NCBI GenBank assembly: GCA_034687125.1
Contig: JAQGBZ010000419.1
Location: 1-51,132 of the forward strand
Direction of reading: 5' to 3'
Length of the DNA stretch: 51,132 nt
DNA from: Neelides folsomi
Taxonomy: Eukaryota; Arthropoda; Collembola; Neelipleona; Neelidae
The translations under genes and the position numbers were made by a program. Below are positions 1-10,970 of this stretch, piece by piece. How positions within the stretch are numbered: the stretch's first letter is position 1; each line of letters starts with the position of its first letter. The notes under the pieces are model-generated. The model made no database searches. It saw nothing but the letters and a program-made list of their open reading frames with translations, and had not been told where the DNA came from.

Positions 1-54
1 GCAATGGACCCCTCTCCCGACGAATTGGTTATTTCTATCCATACTATTAAATGA
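1..54 (+). other. possible C-terminal end of a gene running in from the left
   Basis: Reading from base 1 gives 17 sense codons and then TGA at 52-54. The segment is slightly GC-richer than the AT-rich DNA that follows. Nothing shows homology and it is too short to test, so it may be chance. Confidence 0.12.
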
Positions 55-213
55 TAAATATATCTATTAAAGTGTATTATATGTTGTTATTATTTTAATG
101 TTGGAAATCTTAGATATATTTACCATTAATAAGCAAATCAGGAATGGGGTATAAATCTCATTAACAAATTTTATAATTTATTTCAAAGTCGCCATTAGCA
201 GAGTTAATGAAAA

Positions 214-1082
214 ATGAATTTATTTTCTGAATATCCAGGAGCCTGCGTTTACAGTAACATTATATGCTATGGAAATAACAATCCTATAGAACCTACGACT
301 ACGGTTAAAAACGTTGGAAACTTTTGCATGAATATGAAAGATGGAAATTATCCAAATACTACTTACATCTTACATTGTAGGATATTTATACCATAAATTA
401 TATTTTACAGTGTTAAACTTAAATAATAATTATGATTGTACTTAGTTACAAATTTAATGTATCTTTAGAGTTAGAATATTTCCAAATAGTATATATAAAT
501 ATTTTAAATATATCATATAATATGAGTATTCAATTCAAAGTGAATTTGGTACGCATGACGTTACACAAAATTCCTAGTTTGTTTAAAATTAAAAATTAGA
601 TTTTTTAATTATAAAAACCCCTATAAATCTATTTTCAATTTAAAACAAATATAGATTAGGTATTTTGTGCAGCGCCATAAGAGACAAGTTTACTCTGTGA
701 ATTGAATAATCATAGTACATAACTTGGGTGCACAAGGTATAACACAATAAAGTAAAATATTTACATATTAACACATTTTTAAATACTATAAAAATTGCAT
801 TGAGTTTAAAATATTTATCCTAAGATATTTTATAGGCTTGTTCTGGGCAAGTAACTAATAATATGAACTGCCCTGGTCAACTTCATTTTAATTGGAATAA
901 TAATATAGAATATCCTGAAGGTAAGAATAATTTTACTATTTATTTTAGAAATTGTTATTAATTTAATATTATATAATACCTATGTAAATTAGCACACTAT
1001 ATCACTTAACTTTTCTTATTAATATTCAATTACAGGAATTTGTGTTTGGCCGATCAGGCAAACTGCACTATTACATAATTAA
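214..1082 (+). pseudogene. decayed peritrophin-A / CBM14 chitin-binding domain, three exon-like pieces
   Basis: Three segments together look like one CBM14 domain. Piece 1 (about 214-378) has FC..., a DGNYP motif and a second Cys. Piece 2 (836-920, acceptor TATAG, donor GGTAAG) has an AC and then NCPGQLHFN, the usual C-P-x-G-L-x-F-N block. Piece 3 (1036-1082, acceptor TTACAG) gives GICVWP and a stop. Pieces 2 and 3 join in phase (1). Piece 1 does not: its only GT is in the wrong phase for piece 2, and the spacer residues expected between Cys2 and Cys3 read into a stop. The sixth Cys is absent. The family binds chitin in peritrophic or cuticle matrices. I read this as a gene that lost a splice donor, or a model with a missing exon. 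Confidence 0.4.
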
Positions 1083-1183
1083 AATCACATTGTATGTGTA
1101 TGTATAGTTGTTATAATTTCACCCATTTACATAGATTGAAAATAATTTTATAGAAAATCTTAAATTTTATATTACAATTCTCT

Positions 1184-1870
1184 TTATTTAAATTTATATA
1201 AAGTAAAAAGTGATATTACAAGTAAATCCAAGCAAATCTGTGTAAAATATGACGAATTAACAGTCTTATTATCTAAACAATTTAATTCATTTCCTTTGGT
1301 TGAATTCCAACATTCACACATCCCATTTTTAGCACAAATAGCCTTTAAAATGCATTCTCGCCCCCAATTATTTCCAAATTTGTCCAATATAACTTCAGTG
1401 TCACAGAACGATCCCGGAAACAACAAGCATTTTTCTTTCAATGAAGAAAATTCTCCACTTTTACATCCACATTTCCCAGACATACAACGAAGTCCTCGTG
1501 ATTCAGCACAATCGCCATCTTCTTTGCAATTGTCTCCATAATTATTTTTGCACATTCTCTCAATGGTGCTTAGGGTTGAATTGGAACAAACACACTGCCC
1601 AGAAGGTGAACAAACAGCATTTGTTGTGCAAATTCTTTGACAGTGCATTCCAACCAAGGGAACACACATTCCATTTTGGTAAATGAACCCCGAATAACAC
1701 CGACATTTTAAACCAGTTCCAGTCGCGAGACAATCTAATTCAGAGGAAGTGGCACAAAATAAATTTATATTGTCGCAACTGCTTCCTTCTTCAACAACTG
1801 TATGTGTAACACGGGAATGAACATGGTTCGATAAAACAATCACAATTAGAACAGAAAATATAATTTCCAT
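1184..1870 (-). CDS. secreted EB-module Cys-rich protein, 228 aa
   Basis: Single-exon ORF starting MEIIFSVLIVIVL, a clear signal peptide (about residues 1-20). The body is a series of EB-like Cys modules (about residues 30-200) with repeated patterns such as CxSGKCGCKSG and CSPSGQCVCSNS. The last 20 residues are hydrophobic and follow an NSS segment, which could be a GPI-attachment signal or a single membrane anchor. EB modules were first named in nematode proteins and are abundant in arthropod extracellular proteins; function is unknown. The stop codon overlaps a candidate polyadenylation signal (AATAAA on the minus strand at 1183-1188), so the 3' UTR would be very short. It converges with the chitin-binding fragment. 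It is a relative of the larger EB protein at 11.7-13.2 kb. Confidence 0.8.
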   Translation of the reverse strand: MEIIFSVLIVIVLSNHVHSRVTHTVVEEGSSCDNINLFCATSSELDCLATGTGLKCRCYSGFIYQNGMCVPLVGMHCQRICTTNAVCSPSGQCVCSNSTLSTIERMCKNNYGDNCKEDGDCAESRGLRCMSGKCGCKSGEFSSLKEKCLLFPGSFCDTEVILDKFGNNWGRECILKAICAKNGMCECWNSTKGNELNCLDNKTVNSSYFTQICLDLLVISLFTLYKFK

Positions 1871-2830
1871 TTTAGAATGTACAATTCTTAATAAAAATTA
1901 AGAGAGTTTTTTTTCAAATATTGTAATATTGTAGAAAACTGTAAAATGAACATTTCCGTTATAATATTCCTTCAAGATAAGATACCAATATGGTATTAAT
2001 AAACATGTTTGAACTACTCATACTCGTGAACCCTGAACGCAAATAAAATACATATACTTAGAACATTCATATTTAAATATATAGAGTATATACGCAGTCA
2101 TCTTACTCGTCTTACATGATATAATGAAACAAACAATATATCAAATCCAAATCACTCCAATAATATTCATGAAAGATAAAATATCTATAATGTATAACAA
2201 TTAGGGTAGTTACATTTTAATAGTGATATTTTAGCTTTAATATAATATGTGATTTCTTTTTTTAGTTTGTAGTCTTGTGAATTGATAAGATTTGAGTTCT
2301 AGAAATTAAGTTATGTATTACCATTATAAATTATAACCAAATATCGTTTGTATCTTACTTATTATTTATTATCTATATTTACAAAACTTATTTACGTATT
2401 CGTAGGTATACAGTATTGAGCTTTATACAAAAAATACATAATAAACATCAAAATACTTATATTAGGAAGACAAATAAAATATACATTATGTATCTTAATG
2501 TTAGAGTAAAAAGATAACCAAACATCTGAATAAATAAATATTACGCTCTAAAACAATACAGCAATTTTAAATTTGTAATATAACCTTAATTTTATAACAT
2601 AACTCATAAAAACTTATTACCTATTTAAAATTCTTCTTAAATGTAAATCTTTTACAGTTTCAGAACAAACAAGCTCTTAAGAGTTCTCAATAAAATAAAA
2701 TCGTTATTACACCATAAATATGCTATTATTAATGAATATATTTAATTTTAATTTTTATAATATTTAAAATTAAACTACACATATGTTAAAAATCAATATA
2801 ATTTCAAATAATTCCCGTCATTAAAATCCC
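1871..2830. other. AT-rich spacer, no gene seen
   Basis: Very AT-rich with stops in all frames and no splice-bounded exon I can defend. Around 2715-2780 there is a diverged copy of sequence near 3430-3510 (same order of AT-rich words over about 70 bp), suggesting an old local duplication. Confidence 0.5.
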
Positions 2831-3148
2831 GTTGTTTATTAAATAGAGAAAAAAAACTTTACAAAAAGATTAAATATGAAAATACATCATGTGATAAGTT
2901 TTCTTATGTACAAATTAAAAGATTAGAAATCTATAAATAATGACATGAGACAAAAGGTTCAGTTTGATATTTACAAGAATGGTATATGGCCAACCTTAAA
3001 TAAGCTAAGAGGGATTACCAAAAATTCTGAAATAAATTGTGAAGTTAACACTATAAATGAATATTTCTGTTCTGTAATCTCTAGTGTCACTCTTTTTCCT
3101 TCCGAGATAAAAAAAATTGTGTCGCCTAACTTCCTTGATAACACATAG
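2830..3148 (+). mobile_element. non-LTR retrotransposon scrap (linker before reverse transcriptase)
   Basis: The translation contains KLYKK-like residues, then IWPTLNKLRG, then INEYFCSVIS. This order (Y/W...LN.L.G... then N.(Y/F)F..V) resembles the linker between endonuclease and reverse transcriptase in jockey/CR1-type LINEs. The first part needs a frame change to join the second, and no endonuclease or RT core follows. It is therefore a degenerate fragment. Similarity is judged by eye only. Confidence 0.35.
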
Positions 3149-3277
3149 CGACGTAAGTTTGTTTTGTTAAACTTATTCATTAATAATTAGAAATTTTAGT
3201 ACTTTCGATTAAATTCTAAACAACAAACTATACTATTAATGTTTATATTTCTATCGTCTATTTAACTATGTGTTATA

Positions 3278-3402
3278 TACAAAGTTTCCAGGAAATAAGT
3301 AAACAGGGATAATGAAAATGATATGAAAACCCATAGAAATTTTTGTTATTTTATACATGTTTTGATATTCTCTATGTTTACTTATATTCTGGAAACTTTG
3401 TA
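3278..3402. mobile_element. MITE with about 28-bp inverted repeats flanked by TA
   Basis: Bases 3278-3306 and the reverse complement of about 3374-3402 agree for the motif TACAAAGTTTCCAG and then a TAAGTAAACA block, with a few mismatches between. TA dinucleotides sit at both edges (3278-3279 and 3401-3402), as expected for a Tc1/mariner-type target duplication around CAAAG...CTTTG termini. The element is about 120-125 bp and has no coding capacity. Confidence 0.6.
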
Positions 3403-3984
3403 TTAAATTATTTTAAAGTAAAAACGTTAAATAAATATGCAATTATTTATTAATATATTTAATTTTACTTTTTATAATACAGCTTTTAAAATTAAATTAC
3501 AAATATTTTCAATGCTATTTAACATACAAATCAATAGTTTGATTCTTGATGTATGCAGCCAATGTAATCTATATTTAATGAGTTTACATTGCTCTCAAGA
3601 TAGAACCAACAAACTAATAGTATTTAGTATATAAGTAGGTAGTAAGTTTAATATTTTTTATAATGTATTCTATCTGATAAATAAGTATGATATACTATTG
3701 CACGTGTATTTACAAGGTATATTACACATGTAAATCTTGATTAATGTTAATGATAAATTAACTATATTGTAAATGTAAAATTCAAAAATGACCATGGAAC
3801 CAAATTGGCGCGTGTGATAAAATGCTTGACAAACAGTTAGAAATAATAAAAGGCAAATTATTTCCAATTTTGATTTAATCTTAATCCCTACTGCACAATA
3901 TCATTAACCATATATTTGAAGTTAAGAAACTTATTCTACATACTACATAGTATATTAAAATTTAATCGTATATTGTAGTCAAAA
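3403..3984. other. AT-rich spacer upstream of the gustatory receptor
   Basis: No coding segment with splice support. It contains the diverged repeat partner of 2715-2780 (near 3430-3510). Confidence 0.45.
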
Positions 3985-5303
3985 ATGTACACAAGTGACA
4001 TTCAAATGTTCATCAAGGTTTTCTTATATATTGCCAAAATATTTTTTCCTCTCGAAATTCAAAACTTTACTTTGAAAATAAGTTATAATATTTTTAATTT
4101 TCTTTTATTTCGCCTTATAACCAGAATATATATAATCATTTATTCCTTTCTATTTATATCAATAATTTTCGATTTTTACCACAATGGGAAAAAAATATCA
4201 ATTGAAAGAAAATTTATTTGCTTTTTTTATTTGGCCATGGGCATGGTAGTCGTTTTTGTCTCGGTGAAAAATCATTACAATTTAAAGGAATATGTCAACT
4301 ATTTCAATAAAATTGCGCGAATTGACATTTCATTACAAAGTAAGTAACTATTAAGTAGATATTTTGTGCGTATTTGTATAGTTGTAATACTTATGATATG
4401 TATAAAAATGAAAATTATAAAAATTATTATCAAATAAATATAGAGAACAATTTTAAAAATAATACATTATCTATATTATCTCATTAATATTTGTTATTAA
4501 TTTTATATATTTTTATATTAGAAACATTTTTTACTGAAGCCGAAATTATTAATGTGAATTTGCGTATGCGAAAAATTATTTTAATTCCGATCACTTGTGT
4601 TATATTAGGTATAATTCATGTCATTTTTTACAATTTCCTCATTATATCTGATCCAAATGAACCTTTTAATACATATTTTTTTGGTCCCTTCAAACATATT
4701 TTTAATTTTGACATAATTAATGTTTATCCAATCCCTAGTCATATTTTTATAACCATTTTAACTGTTAACTGTTGGATTCATCTATCACTAAATGGCTTTG
4801 GAGGTTTAATTTACTTATTTCATATAAACGTTTATTTAAAAATTATGACAGAAGAACCATTGAGGTTTAAAAATGAAATCACATTTATCCGACTTTATCG
4901 AATTGAACAATTAAATTCCTGTTTGTTTCACGAATTTATTAGAGGATATAGATTCATTTATTGTATTATGGGGATAACTCATATCTTTGCAAACTACGGG
5001 GTTGTACGCTTTTTTAAATCTTCTCCAATGCCTGGTTATTTGGTGTTTCCAGTTACTTCAGTTATAATATTCACAATTGAAAAATGGGCTGCCTATTATT
5101 TTATAATTTTGGAAAATTTCCGAAAAGATTTGAACCATGTAAATGTTTATAATAAAAATCAGAAAATGTGGAAATCCTTTTTATATTCTGCAAAATCTAT
5201 AGAATTGAGTTTTGGAAACATTTTCAAAGTTAATAGACATACTTTAACATACTTATGGTTTCATTTAATTGACCAAACAATTTCATTAGTTTTAACCTTT
5301 TAA
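3985..5303 (+). CDS. gustatory-receptor-family chemoreceptor, 378 aa
   Basis: Two exons: 3985-4339 and 4522-5303. The donor is A|GTAAGT and the acceptor TTATATTAG|AA; both are phase 1, so the join is in frame and gives 378 residues, the usual length for insect-type gustatory receptors. Several hydrophobic spans consistent with seven membrane helices are visible (for example around LLFRLITRIYIIIYSFLF and ITCVILGIIHVIFYNFL). The last span carries TYLWFHLIDQ, close to the TYhhhhhQF signature of the family but two residues longer. These receptors are ligand-gated cation channels with an intracellular N-terminus in contact chemosensory neurons. The ligand cannot be read from sequence. No frameshift or stop interrupts the model. 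Confidence 0.75.
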
Positions 5304-5600
5304 ATTATATGTGCTAACAAGATGTATTATATTATGTAAATCTTCAATATGTAAGTATCTAAAGTACCTATGATGTATAACTGTAGAGAATACGATAAAT
5401 AATATAAACTAAAAGTAATGTATACAAAGTTACCACCCACTACACAAAATCTTTATATATAAAAGCTGGTCAACCTACATTTGGTTAGAAACGTTCAAAT
5501 TTAGAAAAACAAAGATGGCAGGACGTTGTTATATACATTGCTTAAGAGCATTTGACATAATTGACCATATAACATAAATCTTTTATAAAAAAATGGCCGA
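5304..5600. other. AT-rich spacer
   Basis: Nothing recognisable apart from AT-rich runs. Confidence 0.4.
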
Positions 5601-5611
5601 TTATAAAAAAT

Positions 5612-5836
5612 TCATGTTCCCCACGGCTTTTGAACATGGCGCTTGGCAGACATATTTGGTAAGGCCGTTCTAAACAACATGTATGAGTTTGGTTTTTTAG
5701 CAGTTCCGTGGGAGTCAAAAAAACTTAGAAAACGTTGTACTGCCTATCCCAATACATTACACATTTTGAAATTAGCGGGTTTTAGTGTTTCCCGCGGATT
5801 TGGAACATGACGCGTGGCAGACATGTTGGATTATCG
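5612..5836 (+). repeat. two direct copies of a 46-bp repeat
   Basis: Bases about 5612-5657 and 5788-5834 share the words GAACATG, CGC and TGGCAGACAT in the same order, with roughly eight differences over 46 bp. The intervening 130 bp is GC-richer than the flanks. No reading frame runs through both copies. It may be part of an unrecognised dispersed element. Confidence 0.5.
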
Positions 5837-5924
5837 TATAGAATTATACATGCATATTAGGGCAATGAGATACCAATTGAATTTCTTACAATCGACTATA
5901 TGAAGCTGTTGATTCGTTACTGCG

Positions 5925-6215
5925 TGGTAAGTGGTCTTCTATAACTTGTAGTCGTAGATGTGCGTGTAGTAGAATATGTGTACTAGATTGGAGTTTAATT
6001 GTGTAGTGTGTCCTAACTTGTTGGTGCTTACTACTCGATCTGTAGTAGATTGAATTGTAGTATGTAGTTGTGTACTAACTTTAATGTGTAAATGTGTACT
6101 AACTTGGAGTTTAAATAGGGATTCTAATGTAAATGTGTATACAGTGTGTAGATGTGTACCACCTTCAATGTGTAGATGTGTAGTAGATTGGTGTATATTG
6201 TGACTAACTTGTAGT
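5925..6215 (+). repeat. degenerate tandem repeat (minisatellite), unit about 20-30 bp
   Basis: Variants of TGTGTAGATGTGTACTAACT recur through this stretch with TGTAG/TGTGTA words and strong strand asymmetry (G/T-rich on the plus strand). Units differ in length and sequence, so the array is old. Confidence 0.55.
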
Positions 6216-6686
6216 TGCCTTTGGCACCTAATTCATTCATCACATTATGAATTTTAAACATGAGCCTTGCGATTGCGAGAAAACTGTTATGAATCTAAAG
6301 ACAGCTTGTCTCGGCACTATGAAACCAATTTGAAAAAATTTACCTTGCATTCAAAACTAGAAATTAGTAAAACAAGAAACAAGAATGAGAGTAAGAATAC
6401 AATTTTAATAATTTATTATTACAAATTTTTTATTATATCATTAAAATTCAACACTTGAAATTATCGCAAAAAATTCTAAAATAATAATTTAAATTTAGAT
6501 ATGTGAAAATTTCTTTTAAATTATTGTAATAAGATAACAACGAATTTAAAATTATGCTTATTATATATTTACTTAAAATTAATACACCAAGATAATTTTT
6601 TATTGGTTTAATCGCGTATAGGATTGTATATTTGATGTCATTCTTGTGTTATAGTCTTAAGTCTCTTAAGCTATAGTTAAGGTTTT

Positions 6687-6692
6687 TTTATT
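6687..6692 (-). promoter_or_regulatory. polyadenylation signal of the Cys-rich peptide gene
   Basis: AATAAA on the minus strand, a few bases after the stop codon at 6699-6701. Confidence 0.5.
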
Positions 6693-6698
6693 ATAAAA

Positions 6699-6964
6699 CT
6701 ATCCTACTAAACGCGAACATTTTGTCATGCACTTTGCATAACATAGTGCTTTGGCCTTTGCTGAGGGTCGAAATTTACAATTTGAAGCACAAGGATTATA
6801 ACAATCGTCAAATTTGTCCCCACTTACAGCATCTAAAATAAAAAATGGCAATCGATTTATTAAAATTAATGTTTATGATTTTTAATATATATGTTATAAT
6901 TATTACCAAATAAGGCAATTGAAATGAATAAAACAGCAAAAAGTAAAAACAATGAGGATTTCAT
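6699..6964 (-). CDS. secreted six-Cys peptide, 63 aa, symmetric C-x3-C-x3-C pairs
   Basis: Two exons on the minus strand: 6964-6907 and 6832-6699. The intron (74 nt) runs GTAATA...TTTTAG and joins in phase 1. Exon 1 encodes MKSSLFLLFAVLFISIALFG, a textbook signal peptide. The mature part (about 43 aa) has the pattern CX3CX3CX11CX3CX3C. Cysteines spaced at i, i+4 and i+8 on two segments suggest a helical hairpin held by three disulfides, similar in logic to alpha-hairpinins (which have two C-x3-C pairs). The linker is basic (KFRPSAKAKA). Possible roles are antimicrobial peptide, enzyme inhibitor or secreted toxin-like peptide; none is shown. It is too short for ordinary ORF calling. I recognise no named family. 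Confidence 0.65.
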
Positions 6965-8160
6965 TTTAAAATAATAGGTAATAGTGGAAAGTGTGTTTTG
7001 TAATTTAGTAATAAAAGAGTGATTCTGATTTGAAGAAATTGCAAAGCAAAAATTAACACTGATATTTTTACACTGAAAATATTCCTATTTATATGTATCT
7101 ACTGTACACATATATAATCTAAATTCTTCCTCCACGATGACTCAGAGTTTATTTTATTGCGATACATTTGCTAAAAATTTAATCTGAGTAATTTCCGGAT
7201 TTTTTAATAAAATAAATATCAATAAAAATTTCAATGGAAAGGATAAATTAAGGATAAATTAATATTTAATATCTCCTAGATGAATAATAGTAATAGGTAA
7301 TATGAATATGCATTCTATTCTTGAATCTTTGAATAAAATTTGTATTTTTAGTATTAGAATTGAATTTTTATCAGTTTAATTGTTATCATATTCAATATTT
7401 ATTTATTTAGTCTTTTACAGTGTAAACGCCAAATATAAATTTAATGTCCCAAACTACAATTTTCAGAAGACAAAAATTAAACGATAAAAAACGTCAGTTA
7501 ATTATTATTTATTAACCTATCGTTAATGAGAATATTCCATCATTTGGTACAATGTGACTCACATTCAGAATTAATATTCACACAGCCAATACCATTAGAT
7601 AACTAATACCTGTCAAATAAGCTAAAGAATTGTCAAAATGAATGAGACTTTCTGGAAAATTTTATTGCATATCTTCCTCATACTAAATCGTAACATCCAT
7701 GATAATATTTATAAATATTCATTGGTCAGAATAATAATTATGGTAGAAAATTTAAATCTCGGGTGTCCAGAATTTACACATCGATGTCATTTGTGCAATT
7801 GATTTCTTCATTCAAAATTGATCGTTAAGTGATCATCTGAATCTTTGAATTTATTGTGGTGAGATAGTTGTATATATGAGATAGTGATATTGAGATAGTG
7901 GTGTATATGTAGTATGTAAAGTATGAGTATAGGATTTCCATACTATGTATAATACGAGTATAGTATCTATATATGATAACTTGGTTAGATTTATGGTTTT
8001 ACGGTGTCACAAAAACTTTTTATATAAATGTAGCTAATATCGAATTTTATTTAATTTGATGTGAATGTGCGAATGCTTTAATTTCAGGCGCTTTAAAATA
8101 ATTAAATACCTAAGAGTCATAGTACAATATTAATTTTTGGTTCTTGTGCAGTTTGAAATT
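6965..8160. other. AT-rich spacer
   Basis: No exon with convincing signals. Short GATAGTG/GTATA repeats occur near 7860-7980. It includes the 5' flank of the Cys-rich peptide gene. Confidence 0.4.
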
Positions 8161-8163
8161 ATT

Positions 8164-8977
8164 TTAGGGTTTATACTTATATTCATATCCTGAACATAAG
8201 AAACGGCGAGGTGTTGCACAATCGGTTGCTCTCCATGGATATCCATTGGCATTTTGCTCAGCGTTGGCAATAACCATGCATTGTATTTCTTTTGAGGAAT
8301 CTGGTTCATTAACGTCCCAGTTATTGAAAATAATTGGTTTTTGACTCCTACTATATTCCCAAAAGAAAACGCCTTCAAGTTCATTGTATTCAGATCCCGA
8401 TATGTAAATCATTTCATTTGTTCTCACTATTTAAATAAAAGTTATTAATCTAAAGAATCTTTTATAACACCGATATTAATTATGAAAAATATAGTTTCTT
8501 AAAATATACGATTTGCATTTTCGCTTGAGAGAGCCAGTGACAATTCTTTGTTAATTGAAGCAGTGACTGGATTCACAGTTTCAAAACCTTCAATTGAGCA
8601 CTCGCCTTTAACATGTTGATATGCAACCTTTAAATGTATAAACGGACACGTAGGATTTAATATTTTAAAAAATATTTTAAAATATGTTATGTTTGTGAAG
8701 AGAAAATAGATTAGAATGAATGAACATTGGTATAAAAAGTAAGAAATCTATAAAGTATTTACTGAATATTCACTGATGTAATATGATAATTTATTTTATT
8801 CCAAAGAATTTGATCCGATTTATTTAAATGATCTTATATTTTTTCCTGAAAAAGTATAAATAAACAATTTTAATTCAATAATTTTAATTTAAAGTAAAGA
8901 TTAAAACCTGCTTTAGGAATTGCTGTAGTAAATGAAACCGCACAAACTAATAAGATTGTTGCGAATTTTGGACCCAT
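8164..8977 (-). CDS. C-type lectin, secreted (5' join unresolved)
   Basis: Exon 1 (8977-8908) encodes MGPKFATILLVCAVSF..., a signal peptide ending in phase 1. The last two exons are well supported: one ends at 8510 (donor C|GTATAT) and joins 8426-8164 in phase 1. Together they read VKGEC...G... then WDVNEPDS, then CMVIANAE, then WRATDC and FLCSG. This is the core of a C-type lectin domain with EPN-like residues EPD at the sugar/Ca site, the WxxxxC stretch and the final Cys. Lectins of this type are secreted and recognise glycans, often in immunity. Problem: I find no acceptor that links exon 1 (phase 1) to the middle exon (about 8660-8510, AYQHVKGEC); candidate acceptors run into stops. Either a small exon was missed or the gene is damaged. 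Confidence 0.6.
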
Positions 8978-9790
8978 TTCAAATGTTCTTATTAAATTAA
9001 TTCATATAAGTGGAAGAATGATTTATTGTTAAAATGAAAATTAATGGTCTTATTATATAAGCTATATTAATCAATTAAAGCCCACTTCACCAAATTTAAA
9101 TTGCCATTTAAATTTTTTTTTAAAAATTAAAGTGCGCACTCGTGGAATTACCATATACAAGAAATTGTTGAATTAAAATGAATAAATCTCATTAAAATAA
9201 AAAAAATTCAATAAAACACTCACTTAAAATGGTATATTTCATTTAAATGTATAGATATAGATAGATAACCTTACGCTTTATATTAAAAGTTCAAAGTAAA
9301 TAATCAAAATTATTAATTGAAACTTGAAGCATGCTTTTTAAAAATAAAATTTAACAATTCTACTTAGGAAAACACCAAACCCGTTTTTTATCAAATTGAT
9401 AATGGGTATTTAATTGTTTCATATTAGCTTAATATATATATTTTTATATTAAATTTTTAAATAGAGAACCTACTTTGATAACTAATACTTATATATATAT
9501 ATATATGTTATTCTATTTTTTTCTAATATAATATGCTGAATAATCTAGATGCACTGTTAGTTAATGAATATTGAATAAACAAGACAATTAGAAATCATTT
9601 TAAGATTAAATATAACATTGAATTATTTTAATGAATTAATTGCACTTTATCTTTTATATATCACTAAATCGCTACATATATACAAAGTATGCGGCATGTT
9701 CCCATATTATATAACATATTAACATATATCATTATTTTCATTTACATCTACCATAAATGTGTATAATATACCATAATTTCCATAAAGATA
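8978..9790. other. AT-rich spacer with an (AT)n run
   Basis: No gene seen. A TA dinucleotide run lies near 9490-9506. Confidence 0.45.
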
Positions 9791-9791
9791 T

Positions 9792-10970
9792 TCACAATGA
9801 AGAATGAATCCCAAAGGAAGGTTTCATTGTAATAAAATAACAAAAATGAGTTTTGCGCAATCCAATTTTTACATGAAGAGCTTGTGAAGGTTTGTTTGTA
9901 ACATCAACCACAGATGTAGGATAAAACCCATTGGATCCGATTCGTCTAAATAATTCTCTCGATACAAGAAGTGCAACTCCTCTTTTTCTGGATTTCTCCT
10001 TTGTGAAGAGAAATCCTGCGATTCCATTGTTGGTTTGAAGGGCCCCGCAAATTAATTCGCCATTCTCATACAATCCAACTGACTCATTATTTTCAATCAA
10101 AGTTTTAATAAATTCAAATGTTCCTTCTTTTGAAAATGCCCAATTACTCGCAATAAAATTAGCGGCAAAATCACCTTCGAGATTTCTGAATTCGAACGAA
10201 TCATTTTTGTTTCTAAAATATTTAAGCATTTATAATTTTAGAATGTAATGTTTTTGAATTTATTCATGTCAATTTTGCTTAATTATAGGTTAATGCTTTT
10301 TATTAGTTAAATATAATATTTTGAAAGTAATCCTTAGAATAGTATTTGTATATACTCGTTCGTGATCGATTTTGCCTCTTCAATACTCATCTGTTGAAAG
10401 ATGCATTTATTTATTTGTACATGTTGCTTCTTAGTTTTTGTAATTTCAAGGCATAATTGAAAAGTTTCTGAATCAATAGCAGTAAATCTGTAAGAGGACC
10501 AATTGATCTCTTCAAAATTTGTTAATGCGCTTTTAAATTCTTCAATGTTTTTGTTGTTTATTGGCCTTGAAATGTTAATGTCTTGTCCGTAATCCTAATT
10601 ATTAATTTTACATTTTATGCAATACTGAATTTACTGATTATTACGCAGATTATACTAGAAATTTAATAGCTAAATTTAATATGATTCAATTTTTATATTT
10701 ACTTGTCTTTCGAAAATTGTTAATATCCAAGATTCATTATTGATTTTACTTCCAAATGAGAAAATTTTGAGTTTGTCAAGAAAGCGCGAACGAAATTTTA
10801 CAATATTGTAAATCTAGATATTAAAATGGATTATAAATTTTAATGCTAGTAATAATAAATATACAAATTTTAAGACAAATTACGTGATTGGACAGTGGAA
10901 TCCTGGTTTGAAGAATTTGTAATAATTCGCTTTCATCATTATTTATTTTGATTTCGACAAAATTAAGCAT
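9792..10970 (-). CDS. GLYAT-like N-acyltransferase (GNAT fold), 285 aa
   Basis: Four exons on the minus strand: 10970-10884, 10813-10703, 10594-10356 and 10212-9792. Joins are phase 0, 0 and 2, all consistent, giving 285 aa, the usual size of glycine N-acyltransferase-like proteins. The C-terminal half carries the FR47/GNAT core: VGLYENGELICGAL, a beta strand GIAGFLFT, then the acyl-CoA loop EKSRKRGVALLVSREL (R-x-x-G-x-A type), a VVDVTNKPSQALHVKIGL segment matching the N-x-x-S-x-x-L/h-x-K-x-G motif. The family conjugates acyl-CoA to amino acids or other amines, often in detoxification. The substrate is unknown. No damage is seen. It lies between the lectin and the large EB gene, all on the same strand but with their own promoters. 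Confidence 0.75.

Noticed and set aside
3437..3867. Two 65-codon ORFs on opposite strands
   Set aside because: AT-rich chance frames; no motif or splice context, and one lies in a diverged local repeat.
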